From CAZOHG01 sp964579725 (GTDB lineage Bacteria; Zhuqueibacterota; JdFR-76; BMS3Abin05): DNA of 33,010 nt. The notes below the pieces were generated by a model. It worked only from the letters and a program-made list of their open reading frames with translations. It was not told the DNA's origin and made no database searches. The position numbers and the translations under genes are program-made. This document shows positions 7,044-16,107 of the stretch, piece by piece (the first letter of the stretch is position 1; each line of letters starts with the position of its first letter). The stretch covers positions 1-33,010 of the forward strand of contig CAZOHG010000042.1 of NCBI GenBank assembly GCA_964579725.1, read 5' to 3'.

Positions 7044-8291
7044 ATGGAAAACAAAATAGCGCAGTTGAAACAGAAAATGAAGCGTGGCTTAAGTGCCGTG
7101 GGCCCCGGTCTCTTTTTGATCGGCTACAATATCGGGACGGGAAGCGTAACTACGATGGCCAAATCCGGTGCTGAGTTTGGCATGACTCTTTTTTGGACGT
7201 TGATCTTGTCCGTCCTATTTACCTACGTGCTCATGGTTGCCTACGGACAAGTGACATTAGTGTCCGGCAAAACCGCATTGAACAACATCAAACACGAATT
7301 TAAATATGGGAAAATCCTGGCCATTTACATTCTCATTGCCCTCGTTTTGGGTGAATTACTGGCTTTGATGGGCATCATGGGCATTGTGGCCGATCTCCTG
7401 CAGGAAGGGGTTCGCCTTTTTGGCAACGGCAGCAAAATCAGCACATTTTGGATCACACTGATCTTAGTGATTCTTCTCTTTGCACTTTTGTGGAACGGCC
7501 GCTACCAGGTTTTTGAAAAGGTCTTAACCCTATTTGTCATTCTCATGGCACTCAGTTTCATTTTGGTCTTTTTCATGGTAAAACCCGATTTTTCTGCTCT
7601 GGTAAAAGGACTTGTGCCCCAGATTCCCCACAAACCGGGCGCCTTGCGCTTGATTGCCGCAATGGCAGGCACCACTTGTTCCGCGGCAGTTTTTGTCATG
7701 CGCAGTACCGTTGTGGCTGAGAAAGGCTGGACTATACACGACTTAAAAAAGGAAAAGAAAGACGCTTTCTTGTCTGCTTCGATGATGCTTTTGCTTAGCG
7801 GGGTCATTATGGCGGTCAGTGCCGGAACCCTGCACGTCATGGGTCTCAAGCTGACGAACACGGTCGAAATGATTCAGTTGTTTGAACCTCTCGGCGGGAA
7901 AGCGGCTGCTTTCATTTTGATTTTGGGCATCACCGGTGCCGGTTTGTCGACTGTTTTCCCAATCATCCTTTTAGCACCCTGGCTAATTAGCGATTTCACG
8001 GGAAAACCACGCGCTATTAAATCTCCCATGTACCGCCTTCTGGGAGGCATCGGATTGCTTTTTTCCTTTGGCCTACAATTCATGGAGAAAAGACCTCCTG
8101 CCATGATGATTTTTTCGCAGGCATTTCAGGCCATGATTTTGCCCGCCGTGGCCATTCCTATTTTTATTCTCATCAATCGCAGTCAAATCATGAAAAAACA
8201 CGTCCCCGGTTTAAAATTAAATATCGGGATTGTGGCTGTCATTCTTTTTTCGCTCATAACGAGCTATTTTGCCATAGCCGATCTTCTGTAA
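7044..8291 (+). CDS. Nramp-like membrane transporter with atypical metal-site motifs
   Basis: A 415-residue integral membrane protein with about 11 hydrophobic segments, the length and layout of Nramp/MntH transporters (LeuT fold). The first segment, GPGLFLIGYNIGTGSVTTMAKSGAEFG, aligns with the Nramp TM1 GPG..DPGN region, but DPGN reads GTGS. The TM6 region AGTTCSAAVFVMRSTVVAEKGW replaces the usual MPHN with CSAA. These positions bind the transported Mn2+/Fe2+ in canonical members, so the substrate probably differs. The start ATG lies after TTTGAGGTCAGACA, a fair ribosome site. A strong terminator follows, so the gene seems to be its own unit. Placement in the superfamily is fairly sure; the substrate is unknown. 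Confidence 0.8.
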   Translation: MENKIAQLKQKMKRGLSAVGPGLFLIGYNIGTGSVTTMAKSGAEFGMTLFWTLILSVLFTYVLMVAYGQVTLVSGKTALNNIKHEFKYGKILAIYILIALVLGELLALMGIMGIVADLLQEGVRLFGNGSKISTFWITLILVILLFALLWNGRYQVFEKVLTLFVILMALSFILVFFMVKPDFSALVKGLVPQIPHKPGALRLIAAMAGTTCSAAVFVMRSTVVAEKGWTIHDLKKEKKDAFLSASMMLLLSGVIMAVSAGTLHVMGLKLTNTVEMIQLFEPLGGKAAAFILILGITGAGLSTVFPIILLAPWLISDFTGKPRAIKSPMYRLLGGIGLLFSFGLQFMEKRPPAMMIFSQAFQAMILPAVAIPIFILINRSQIMKKHVPGLKLNIGIVAVILFSLITSYFAIADLL

Positions 8292-8311
8292 AAAATTCGT
8301 TGCCCCGGTTT

Positions 8312-8345
8312 TCCACCCGTTTTTAGTGGGGTGGGAGATTTTTTT
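8312..8345 (+). terminator. Rho-independent terminator after the Nramp-like gene
   Basis: TCCACCC (8312-8318) pairs with GGGTGGGA (8329-8336) with one bulged G, a loop of about 10 bases, then a run of seven T (8339-8345). It lies 21 bases after the stop codon. Confidence 0.75.
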
Positions 8346-8856
8346 AACACGAACAGTCCGACTCCTTTTGTGGCATTCCTTTGTTTTCCATTGGGTATTG
8401 GAATGAACATGTTTCTGAACCACAATCCAAACGCCTCCCAAAATGGCGCGAGCTTAGTTTTTATGAGAGATTTTCATTCTGCGCGCGCGGCTTTCATTTT
8501 GAACGATTTGTTACGAAAATTTAAAAAAATCTTGATTTTTAGGAATTTTTTGTGTAAAATTAAAAGCACAAAAAATGAATTGAAAAAAGCAGATTCTCCC
8601 TCGTATGTTCAGCTTTTGATTTGGAAAGCTGGAAAGCTCTTATGACAAAACGAACGTTAATACAACGTATTTTTCATCGATTTATTTCCACCCATTTTAC
8701 ATCTTTTTCCAATCACCTATTCGGACTTTTTTCATTTAACTAACCCAATTTTTTAGGAAGGAGGTGGTCATTCCCGGATCGACCCATTGCTTTTTGGAAT
8801 CATTTTCGGGGGAAAAGCTATTTTTAATTGGATGAAAGAAAAACTGAGGAGGAAAA
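8346..8856. other. Intergenic region upstream of the OmpP1/FadL gene
   Basis: About 510 bp with no gene recognised; frames across it lack coding character. AT-rich tracts at 8515-8580 could hold a promoter but no single pair of boxes stands out. GAAGGAGGTGG at 8757-8767 looks like a strong ribosome site but is followed by no credible gene. Confidence 0.45.
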
Positions 8857-10335
8857 ATGAAAAAATTAATTTTTGTCCCATTGCTCATGGGTCTGTTGAT
8901 TTTTGGGTTCACGTCCACATCGCAGGCCAGTGGAATCGCCGTGAGCGCCGCCGGAGTGCGAGCTGTTGCGCTGGGCGGAGCCTACCGTGCTCTTAGCGGA
9001 GATTGGAGCGGAGGTTACTGGAATCCCGCCGGGCTCACACAAGTGCGGAATTGGAATATTGGCGGAAGTATTTCCTTTATTACTCCGCAGGCAAAAGTCA
9101 AATTGTACCCCTACCAGGGTCACCGACTTTTTGGGTTCGCCTACAATGAAGCCACAAGCAAACCCAAAACATTTGTTATTCCAAACGTAGGTGCCGTAAA
9201 AACCCTGTCCAGCGGACTTTCCGTGGGTTTAGGTGTTTTTGTCCCCTTTGGTTTGGGCAGCACCTGGGATTTGTACAATCCGGTGCCCGGGTTCGGAAAC
9301 AAGGAAGATTACCCCAAATACGACAATTTAAGCGATATGCAGGTTCTGGACTTCCACCTTTCACTGGCCTATCCGCTCACTGAAAAGCTGTCACTGGGTG
9401 CCGGGTTTGGCGTCCTTCACACCAGCCTTTCCATGGAACAAACCAGTGTGACGAAAATCGCTTCCTTAAATCCCATGCTGGCGCCTTTGGCCATCGCCCC
9501 GCACGAGCATTTTCCCGCTCAACAAAAATTGGATGTCAGCGGGCTCAGTTACGCCGCCTCATTCGGACTTCAATTTAAGCCTTCGGACAAATTTACATTG
9601 GGGTTGGCGGCACGCTACTACACGGATGTAACATTGAAGGGATCCATTGTGGCGGATGCCTACTTTCCGTTCGATCAGGGCGCCCTCAACACGTTGAAAC
9701 AGCTTCATGCCGCCAAGGCCATGAGCGATGCCGATTACGCGGTGGCTTCCACGCTGTTTTCCGGTACCAAACAACAGATCATTAATCAAGACAATATTGA
9801 AGCCGTCATGCCGCTTCCCCTTAATTTAGGTGGCGGTGTCGCCATTCGTCCCACCGAAAAATTGCTCCTTACGGCCGACGTGGATTTTACACAATGGTCG
9901 GTTTGGGACAAAATCGATATTAAGGATTCCCTTTTGGTCAAAATTCACGGTGGTGTTGTCAGCAAAATGAAAACCGAACTGAAAGAAAATTGGTCGGACG
10001 GTATTCGTTTCGGTGTGGGGCTGGAATACACCCTGATGCAAACCGAGGACAAACACTTGGTTTACCGAATGGGTTACTACCGTGACCCTAGCCCGATTCC
10101 CGATTCTTCGATCGGCCCCGGTATTCCGGATATTACCGTCAAGAATTCCGTCAATGCCGGATTTGGGTACACGTTCGGGAAAATCACCGTTCACGCTGCC
10201 TACACGCATATTTTTATTCCCGATCGGGATGTGGAAAATTGGGTTTTGGAACCCAATGGCAATAATGAAAACTGGGCCGGTCACTACAAAGTGACGGACA
10301 ACGAAGTTCATATTGGGGTTGACTACAACTTTTAA
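8857..10335 (+). CDS. OmpP1/FadL family outer-membrane transport protein
   Basis: A 492-residue beta-barrel protein with a signal peptide (MKKLIFVPLLMGLLIFGF...SQASG, cleavage near residue 25). The mature N-terminus GIAVSAAGVRAVALGGAYRALSGDWSGGYWNPAGL is the hallmark of the FadL/OmpP1 family (the ALGGA and NPAGL motifs). Many alternating strands follow, and the chain ends VDYNF with the C-terminal aromatic residue that the Bam machinery recognises. Family members import hydrophobic compounds such as long-chain fatty acids or aromatic hydrocarbons across the outer membrane. GAGGAGGAAAA gives a strong ribosome site before the ATG. The esterase lipoprotein gene follows after 27 bp, suggesting co-transcription and linked function. 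Confidence 0.92.
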   Translation: MKKLIFVPLLMGLLIFGFTSTSQASGIAVSAAGVRAVALGGAYRALSGDWSGGYWNPAGLTQVRNWNIGGSISFITPQAKVKLYPYQGHRLFGFAYNEATSKPKTFVIPNVGAVKTLSSGLSVGLGVFVPFGLGSTWDLYNPVPGFGNKEDYPKYDNLSDMQVLDFHLSLAYPLTEKLSLGAGFGVLHTSLSMEQTSVTKIASLNPMLAPLAIAPHEHFPAQQKLDVSGLSYAASFGLQFKPSDKFTLGLAARYYTDVTLKGSIVADAYFPFDQGALNTLKQLHAAKAMSDADYAVASTLFSGTKQQIINQDNIEAVMPLPLNLGGGVAIRPTEKLLLTADVDFTQWSVWDKIDIKDSLLVKIHGGVVSKMKTELKENWSDGIRFGVGLEYTLMQTEDKHLVYRMGYYRDPSPIPDSSIGPGIPDITVKNSVNAGFGYTFGKITVHAAYTHIFIPDRDVENWVLEPNGNNENWAGHYKVTDNEVHIGVDYNF

Positions 10336-10362
10336 TTGGCCGTACAAAAGAAGGAGATCACG

Positions 10363-11664
10363 ATGAAAAAAATAACCCTTATTTTGCTTGCCTCGTTCCT
10401 GTTGGCCAGCCTATTTTTGGGCGGTTGCGGAAAAGAACAGGCAACATTTCCGGGACAGGATTTAAAGGGGAACGCTCTTCACAAAGGCACGATTGAAACG
10501 GTTGAAATTCAATCCCAGTTTGTCGGTGCCACCAAAAAGGTGAAGGTTTACCTTCCCTACGGATACGATCCAAACGGGAGTAAAAAATACCCGGTCATTT
10601 ATTTTCTTCATGGATTTGGCCAGGATGAAAATGCGTGGTTACACCACCAATTGGACAAAGTAGCCGACGAATTAATTCAGGACGGCACCATTCAGCCTAT
10701 GATTTTTGTCATGCCCAATGCCTCCAACGCTCTGGGAGGTAGTTTTTACACCAATTCCATCGACACCGACCCCTCGCGCAATCCGAATCTTAATCCGCGA
10801 ATGGGATTTGGATTTTATGAATATTATTTGATTAAAGAAGTTATTCCGACCATTGAAGCCAAATACAAAATCGATGGAAATAAGCGCGCCATTGAAGGCC
10901 ATTCCATGGGCGGGTACGGTGCGATGAAACTGGCCATGTTGTACCCAACGCTGTTTAAATCGGTTGCCGCGCATTCGGGGCCCCTTTCCTTTCACGAATT
11001 GTTCTGGGGACAGGGAAGCAATCTTCTCCAGCGAATTGCCACGGAAAACGACACCCTTATCGACCCGGGCAAGGTGGCTGCCGATCCCTACCACCACGTG
11101 ATTACGATTACCATGTTTTCTCTCGCTTCGGCTTTCAGTCCCCATTTTGGCCCCGCAATGAGCTTTGATTACGTCAAATACCTTAAATTCCCCAAATTTC
11201 TTGCTCCGAAGCCCGAAACCATTTACCAGTTTCCCGTTTCCACGACGCCGGTTGACACCATGGGGCCTGGAATCGCCGACGACATTTACCCGGGGCTTGA
11301 TTTACCCGTGCGTATTACCCAGCCGGGCGTGACGGCAGACACCGTCGCCTCCGTTGTGGCCAAGTGGATGCGACACGATTGTTACAATATGTTGGAAACC
11401 GGCAAGAGCTACGACGGGACTGATTTGGATCTGGCAGATTTCAAAAAGATGAAAATTTATATGGACTGCGGCAATCAGGATGATTTTGATCCGATGGACG
11501 ACGGAGCCGGTTTTGGTATTATCGGCACCAACATTGCTTTTGATCAACTCCTGACCCAAAAGGGTATTGACCATATTTTCAACCGCTACACAGGGGCACA
11601 CAGCAGCGATGTCTATTACCGGATTGAAGTCGCTTTGAAATTTCAGAACGAAGCTTTGAAATAA
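10363..11664 (+). CDS. Esterase D-like alpha/beta hydrolase, lipoprotein
   Basis: A 433-residue secreted hydrolase. The start ATG 10363 is chosen because AAGGAG stands 8 bases upstream and a lipoprotein signal follows at once (MKKITLILLASFLLASLFLGGC, lipid-bearing Cys22). The hydrolase domain shows VIYFLHGFGQDENAW (oxyanion region), GHSMGGYGAMKLA with nucleophile Ser181, and TGAHSSDVY with the likely catalytic His; the Asp is probably in DCGNQDDF. This is the esterase D/PF00756 pattern also seen in feruloyl esterases and S-formylglutathione hydrolase. An insertion of about 130 residues between Ser and His carries family-unusual loops. It probably acts on ester substrates at the cell envelope and may feed or process cargo of the neighbouring FadL-like porin (inference). 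Confidence 0.88.
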   Translation: MKKITLILLASFLLASLFLGGCGKEQATFPGQDLKGNALHKGTIETVEIQSQFVGATKKVKVYLPYGYDPNGSKKYPVIYFLHGFGQDENAWLHHQLDKVADELIQDGTIQPMIFVMPNASNALGGSFYTNSIDTDPSRNPNLNPRMGFGFYEYYLIKEVIPTIEAKYKIDGNKRAIEGHSMGGYGAMKLAMLYPTLFKSVAAHSGPLSFHELFWGQGSNLLQRIATENDTLIDPGKVAADPYHHVITITMFSLASAFSPHFGPAMSFDYVKYLKFPKFLAPKPETIYQFPVSTTPVDTMGPGIADDIYPGLDLPVRITQPGVTADTVASVVAKWMRHDCYNMLETGKSYDGTDLDLADFKKMKIYMDCGNQDDFDPMDDGAGFGIIGTNIAFDQLLTQKGIDHIFNRYTGAHSSDVYYRIEVALKFQNEALK

Positions 11665-11679
11665 CAGCGGGTTTTTCCA

Positions 11680-12147
11680 ATGAATAGGGCCAGATTAACG
11701 GCGGCGGCACTTCTTGTCGCCGCTTTTTTAATTTTATTGGGATGGCAAGGGTGCAGCGACAATCACGGTTTGCACCCGGTTCCCATTACCGGAATTAGTG
11801 GCACCATTACATTCGAGGGCCAGTGGCCGTCAAATACGGAATTCGTTCGAGTAGTTGTGTACCAAACCTACCCTCCCTCCACGCTTATTGCCATTTCGGC
11901 TGTTAGCGACCCGCTGCCTTTTGGGGTAAAGCAATACCACTATATTCTTCCTTTAAAACCCGGCACCTATCATTGGATTTTGGTAGCCTGGAAGGCTCAA
12001 AACGCCCCGTTTACCGCCATTCGAACGCTGGGGACCTACTACACTTCAGGAGATTCCACCCAACCCGGGTCTGTCATAGTGGAACAAGATAAATTGATCC
12101 CCAATGTGGACATCGTCGCTAATTTTGAAGTTTTGCACGCACCCTAA
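11680..12147 (+). CDS. Small exported protein, probable lipoprotein of unknown function
   Basis: A 155-residue protein. The N-terminus is a clear export signal (MNRARLTAAALLVAAFLILLGWQGC) ending in a Cys near residue 25, but the lipobox positions before it (W-Q-G) are not canonical. The rest, starting ITGISGTITFEGQWP, is rich in beta strands and resembles a carboxypeptidase-regulatory or Ig-like fold of surface proteins (VVVYQTYPPS, LKPGTYHWILVAW). It starts 15 bp after the esterase gene without a good ribosome site, so it is likely the third gene of the FadL-esterase operon. Confidence 0.7.
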   Translation: MNRARLTAAALLVAAFLILLGWQGCSDNHGLHPVPITGISGTITFEGQWPSNTEFVRVVVYQTYPPSTLIAISAVSDPLPFGVKQYHYILPLKPGTYHWILVAWKAQNAPFTAIRTLGTYYTSGDSTQPGSVIVEQDKLIPNVDIVANFEVLHAP

Positions 12148-12539
12148 AAATTGCGGAATCTACCCATTTTTCGTTCTGTTTTGCATTGGGACCTGGTTAG
12201 CCTTCCGGCCATCCGAAAATGGGCGGGATAGAGGCCAGACTACATCCCGTTCATGTGGGTCTAAAAGCTTCTGAAATCGAAAATTGCAAATCCTTGTTTG
12301 CAAATCAAAAAGTCAAGGAAAATCCGAAACATTTACTAAAATCCAAATCAACCTCTCCTGTGATTTTGCGTTTCTACAAGTAGAAGACAATTGGCTGACA
12401 CGATTTCCCCCTTTTCGCCTCCAATTGAATTTGGAGCGCAGGTTAAAAAATCCACTTAAAAAATGAGCATTTGTCGACAAAATTTATTACATTAAAAATG
12501 AGAATGTTTAATGCGCTTGTTTGAAGGCGGGAAGATTCA
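12148..12539. other. Intergenic region upstream of the NtrC-type regulator
   Basis: About 390 bp without a gene. It holds imperfect hairpins around 12205-12260 and an AT-rich phrase at 12264-12311 similar to one at 5094-5145. No terminator with a T-run was seen after the lipoprotein gene. The regulator start has no strong ribosome site (GGCGGGAAG, 12525-12533, is the nearest candidate). Confidence 0.45.
12264..12311. repeat. AT-rich intergenic repeat phrase
   Basis: CTTCTGAAATCGAAAAT and following CAAATCAAAAAGT resemble CTTCTGCAATCTAAAATCGA and GAAATCAAAAAAT at 5097-5140. Both copies follow hairpin-forming sequence. The resemblance is imperfect and AT-rich, so chance cannot be excluded. Confidence 0.3.
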
Positions 12540-13874
12540 ATGGGAAAAATTCTTCTGGTTGAGGATCAAAGGAATTTACGGCGGGTTTTGGCCGCCTTTT
12601 TAAGAAGAGAAGGCCACGTTGTCACAGAAGCCGCCAATGGGCTCGAAGCCGTTCAAGCGGTTCAGAACAGCCATTTCGATCTGGTTCTAACCGATCTGAA
12701 AATGGAACCCGTAAACGGCATGGAGGTTCTACGCAAAACAAAGGAAACGGCCCCCAAAACGGAGGTCATTGTAATTACGGCCTACGGAACGGTGTCCAGC
12801 GGGGTGGAGGCGATGAAATTGGGTGCGTACGATTATTTGCAAAAACCGCTGGAAAATGAAAAATTGAAACTTGTGGTAGAACGCGCCATTGAAAAACACA
12901 CCTTGGCTGCCGAAGTCGATCGCCTCCAAAAGGAAATCGACGAAAAATACAACTACGAAAATATTATTGGTAAATCAGATGCCATGCGAAAGGTGCTTAA
13001 AATCATTCCGCAGGTTGCCGCCACGGACAGTACCGTACTTATTTTGGGAGAGAGCGGGACAGGCAAGGAACTGCTGGCCAGGGCAATCCACCAGAGCAGT
13101 CCGCGCCGCAATAAGCCATGGGTTGCGTTGAACTGCGGCGGTTTGGTCGATTCTCTTCTGGAAAGTGAATTGTTCGGATATGTGAAGGGTGCCTTTACCG
13201 GAGCCACTCGGAACAAAATGGGCCTGGTGCAACACGCCCATACCGGAACTCTTTTCTTGGATGAAATTGCCGAAATGAGCCTGCCGACTCAGGTTAAAGT
13301 TCTGCGTTTTTTGGAGAGCGGAGAAGTAAGACGACTCGGCGATACCGTTTCGACACAGGTAGACGTTCGACTGATTGCCGCTACCAATGTGGATTTGCGA
13401 CGGGCGGTGGAGGAACACAAATTTCGGGAGGATCTGTACTACCGCCTGCACGTTATTCCCATTTATTTGCCTCCGCTTCGTGAACGAAGGGACGATATTG
13501 AGCTTCTTAGCTACCATTTTTTGAGCGAGTTTGCCAAAAAATTCCACAAAAATTTGGAAGGCTTTTCCAAACGAGCGTTGGTTTTGCTTCGGAATTACGA
13601 TTGGCCAGGCAATGTGCGCCAGTTGCGCAACGTGTTAGAGCGCGCCGTGGTGCTTTCCACAGGCCGGCGCATTGAGCCCGGCGATCTTCCTTTTCAAGAG
13701 TTTCAGCCGGATTTTTTCGAGAATCTTGGCGTGAGTGCCGATCTGCCCTCGCTTGGAGAAGTGGAACAGCGCTACATTCGAACCGTCCTGGAAAAAGTTC
13801 AGGGGAATCAAAAAGCGGCGGCTGAGATTTTGGGGATTTCGCAAACAACCTTGTGGCGAAAATTGAAAAATTAG
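12540..13874 (+). CDS. NtrC-family sigma-54-dependent response regulator
   Basis: A 444-residue protein with the full three-domain layout. Receiver domain, residues 1-120: acidic pair E8 D9, phospho-acceptor D52 in VLTDLKM, switch T in VITAYG and K in YLQKPL. AAA+ domain, about 140-375: Walker A GESGTGKE, sigma-54 contact loop GAFTGA, Walker B LFLDEIAEM, arginine-finger region and the WPGNVRQLRN segment. A Fis-type helix-turn-helix ends the chain (KAAAEILGISQTTLWRKLKN). It should drive sigma-54 promoters when phosphorylated. No histidine kinase lies directly beside it; kinases at 21988-28896 are possible partners. Confidence 0.95.
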   Translation: MGKILLVEDQRNLRRVLAAFLRREGHVVTEAANGLEAVQAVQNSHFDLVLTDLKMEPVNGMEVLRKTKETAPKTEVIVITAYGTVSSGVEAMKLGAYDYLQKPLENEKLKLVVERAIEKHTLAAEVDRLQKEIDEKYNYENIIGKSDAMRKVLKIIPQVAATDSTVLILGESGTGKELLARAIHQSSPRRNKPWVALNCGGLVDSLLESELFGYVKGAFTGATRNKMGLVQHAHTGTLFLDEIAEMSLPTQVKVLRFLESGEVRRLGDTVSTQVDVRLIAATNVDLRRAVEEHKFREDLYYRLHVIPIYLPPLRERRDDIELLSYHFLSEFAKKFHKNLEGFSKRALVLLRNYDWPGNVRQLRNVLERAVVLSTGRRIEPGDLPFQEFQPDFFENLGVSADLPSLGEVEQRYIRTVLEKVQGNQKAAAEILGISQTTLWRKLKN

Positions 13875-14359
13875 AAACTCCCTGGGTTCTCCGAATACTC
13901 TCCTCGAAACCCCCGTATTGGCGCGCAAGTACGCACTAAGCGTCCTCTTCGATTGGCCGTGAAGGTAAAAATCTCCCTCGTCTATTTCAAAATGAAATAG
14001 GACAAGGTTTCAATTTGAATGAAAAGAATGCTTGCTTTCTTCGTATCGGTGAGTGTCTCGTTTCTTTCTAAAAAATAATTCTTCTTTTCGGTGGGACTTG
14101 GAAAAAAACCTGCCTTGAGACCAAAATTTCGTAACCCTCAATAAATCAATAGGATAAGCAGCCTATTTTTGGGGGAGATATTTTTTTAGTGGTCAAATAT
14201 TGGAGCCCACTGCCTTTTTATCTCGCTTAATTCTCTTGAGAACTTCATGTGCAAAACGACGGCACGATTATTGAAAAACCCCATTCGTGCTTTTTACGCG
14301 CGAAATAAAATGCCCCTTTGGGCTCTCTCGGAAGTTGAGAAGCGGGCGGAGGAAATTTC
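13875..14359. other. Intergenic region upstream of the receiver-domain pair
   Basis: About 485 bp with no gene recognised. A sigma-54-like box lies at 14261-14275 and a ribosome site GGAGGAAA at 14348-14355. A palindromic CTATTTCAAAATGAAATAG occurs at 13981-13999. Confidence 0.5.
14261..14275 (+). promoter_or_regulatory. Possible sigma-54 promoter
   Basis: GGCACG-ATTA-TTGA matches the -24/-12 consensus TGGCACG-N4-TTGC except for the T before GG and GA in place of GC. Spacing is exact. It would give a leader of about 70 bases before the TTG start at 14360. The NtrC-type activator gene upstream makes it plausible. Confidence 0.35.
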
Positions 14360-14722
14360 TTGCCCAGAATTCTATTAGTCGAAGACAACACAAACGCGCG
14401 CGTGGCCTACACCATTGCGCTAAAACGTTTTGGCTACGAAGTGCAACCAGCTGAGGACGGCCAGGTAGCGCTGGAATTATTCCACCCGAAAGAAGTCGAT
14501 CTGGTTGTAACCGATTACAAAATGCCCCGTCTGGACGGGGATCGATTGGTTTTGCAATTGCACCGTCTTCAGCCCGATTTGCCGGTTTTAGTAATTTCGG
14601 CTTTTGAAACGAAGGACTTGCGGGACAAAGTTTCTAATGAATCGCGCCTTTATTTTTTGGCCAAGCCTTTTACAACTGTTCAGTTAAAAAGTACAATCGA
14701 CAGGATTTTACATGAAAAGTAG
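14360..14722 (+). CDS. Single-domain response regulator (REC), TTG start
   Basis: A 120-residue receiver domain without output domain. It has the acidic pair (LLVEDN), the phospho-acceptor in LVVTDYKMP, the switch Ser in VISAFE and the Lys in FLAKPF. The start is TTG at 14360, supported by GGAGGAAA five bases upstream and by the protein beginning PRILLVED right after it. Its end overlaps the next gene by 11 bases, so the two are translationally linked. Such proteins act as phosphate relays or by binding a partner protein. Confidence 0.88.
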   Translation: MPRILLVEDNTNARVAYTIALKRFGYEVQPAEDGQVALELFHPKEVDLVVTDYKMPRLDGDRLVLQLHRLQPDLPVLVISAFETKDLRDKVSNESRLYFLAKPFTTVQLKSTIDRILHEK

Positions 14723-15851
14723 ACTCTTAGTGGTGGAAGACAACGGGGATCACCAAAACATTCTGCGCAAATTTCTGGAACCCGTGTACGAAGTGGATAT
14801 TGTGTCACACGCTTCCGCCGGCCTCGAAAAGCAGAGTCGCCATTCTTACGAATTGGTTTTGGTGGATTTTGATCTTGGGGATATGACAGGACTTGACTTC
14901 ATCCGATTGGTAAGGGACTCGGGACGAGTCTACCCGATTGTGTTGATGTCTTCAAAAATGTCTTTGGAACTCAGCCTGAACGCTCGCGAGGCAGGCGGTA
15001 CTTTCTGCGCAAAGAAAGAGGAAATTTTTGCTCAAAAAGCGGAATTGTTGCGGCTCATTGCCTACTTAATTAAAAAAGCGAATCGCGAAATTAAATTGCG
15101 AAAATTGGTGGCGCTGTACGCTCAAATTTTGGAAGATATTCAATTTCCGATGATTTTAATGGAGCCTTCCGGAAAAATTCTGCTGGCCAACCGAAAATTC
15201 CGAGAAATCTTAAACGCTTCTTCGGATGAACTTATTCGGAATAAACTGCCGCGGTTCGTGGAAAAATCTCATCGCCCGGAACTGCTGTTATTTACAAAAC
15301 AAGCCTTTGCAGGCAACGAAACCGAATATTTCCCCGTTCATTTTCTGAATTCACGGAATCAACGAGTAAAAATCAATTTAAAGGGTCGTCCCGTCTTTTT
15401 GGGAAAAAGCGTCCCGTGGATTTTGTTGGAAGGGCAACCTGAGCCACAACAAATTTCCCAGACGCAGTCCCTGCACAATTTTCTAACTTGGCTGCGTGAG
15501 GTACATCACAGCCTGATTGTTGTGGATGCCGCCGAACAATTGATATTCTGGAACGCGGAAGCCGCACACATTTTTCAATTGCCGGAATTTCGCGGACAAA
15601 CCCTGCCCCTGGACCAATTGTTGGAAATGGAATCCGTTCGCAAATTGCGCCGGCATCTTTCCGCTTTGGACAGCAGTGAGGCACCGGGGACATCTCTCAA
15701 GCTGGAGCTACAAAACAGAATGGGAGAGCAACTTGTCCTGTCCTGTCGATTTGCAGGTGACGTTCCCGCCCGGAGCTATTTAATCCTGCGCGCGGAAAAA
15801 CGTGCAGAAATTGTGGAATCCCGTACACCAACTGAAACCGTAGAAATATAA
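14712..15851 (+). CDS. REC-PAS-PAS protein without kinase domain
   Basis: A 379-residue cytoplasmic protein. Receiver domain, residues 1-125: acidic pair E9 D10, D52 in VLVDFDLGDMTG, switch S in LMSSK and K in FCAKKEE. The first PAS domain spans about 137-240 (QFPMILMEPSGKILLANRKFREILN) and the second about 260-360 (HHSLIVVDAAEQLIFWNAEAAHIF). No HisKA, HATPase, GGDEF or DNA-binding domain follows; the chain ends shortly after the second PAS. It overlaps the preceding REC gene. It may be a sensor-adaptor that receives phosphate and docks onto a kinase. The function is inferred. Confidence 0.85.
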   Translation: MKSRLLVVEDNGDHQNILRKFLEPVYEVDIVSHASAGLEKQSRHSYELVLVDFDLGDMTGLDFIRLVRDSGRVYPIVLMSSKMSLELSLNAREAGGTFCAKKEEIFAQKAELLRLIAYLIKKANREIKLRKLVALYAQILEDIQFPMILMEPSGKILLANRKFREILNASSDELIRNKLPRFVEKSHRPELLLFTKQAFAGNETEYFPVHFLNSRNQRVKINLKGRPVFLGKSVPWILLEGQPEPQQISQTQSLHNFLTWLREVHHSLIVVDAAEQLIFWNAEAAHIFQLPEFRGQTLPLDQLLEMESVRKLRRHLSALDSSEAPGTSLKLELQNRMGEQLVLSCRFAGDVPARSYLILRAEKRAEIVESRTPTETVEI

Positions 15852-16107
15852 GCCAAGGCCGCTGGCAATTCAACACCGAGGCCGTTCCTTTGCAGGGATT
15901 ATTTTTCAAATGAAAGACTTGGATCCGGTAAAAGGTGCTGACCGAGCAACAAGTCTTCGAAAAGAGGGCAGTGTGCCTAAAAGTCAGCAATCCAAAAATT
16001 CCTTTGCCTTTCCTATTTGGGGAACTTTCTGAGTCTCTTAAAGATTAATAAAGTAAGCTCCGATAATAAAATATGGAAAAGAGCCAAAATTTGCAGGAGC
16101 CTAAACA

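Noticed and set aside
8757..8786. Strong ribosome site suggesting a short gene before the FadL gene
   Set aside because: No start codon with a protein-like frame follows at proper distance.
8771..8811. Sigma-54 box GGATCGACCCATTGC before the FadL gene
   Set aside because: The GG to GC spacing is 11 bases and the GGCAC part is absent.
14209..14220. Second sigma-54 box TGGAGCCCACTGC
   Set aside because: The GG to GC spacing is 8 rather than 10 bases.
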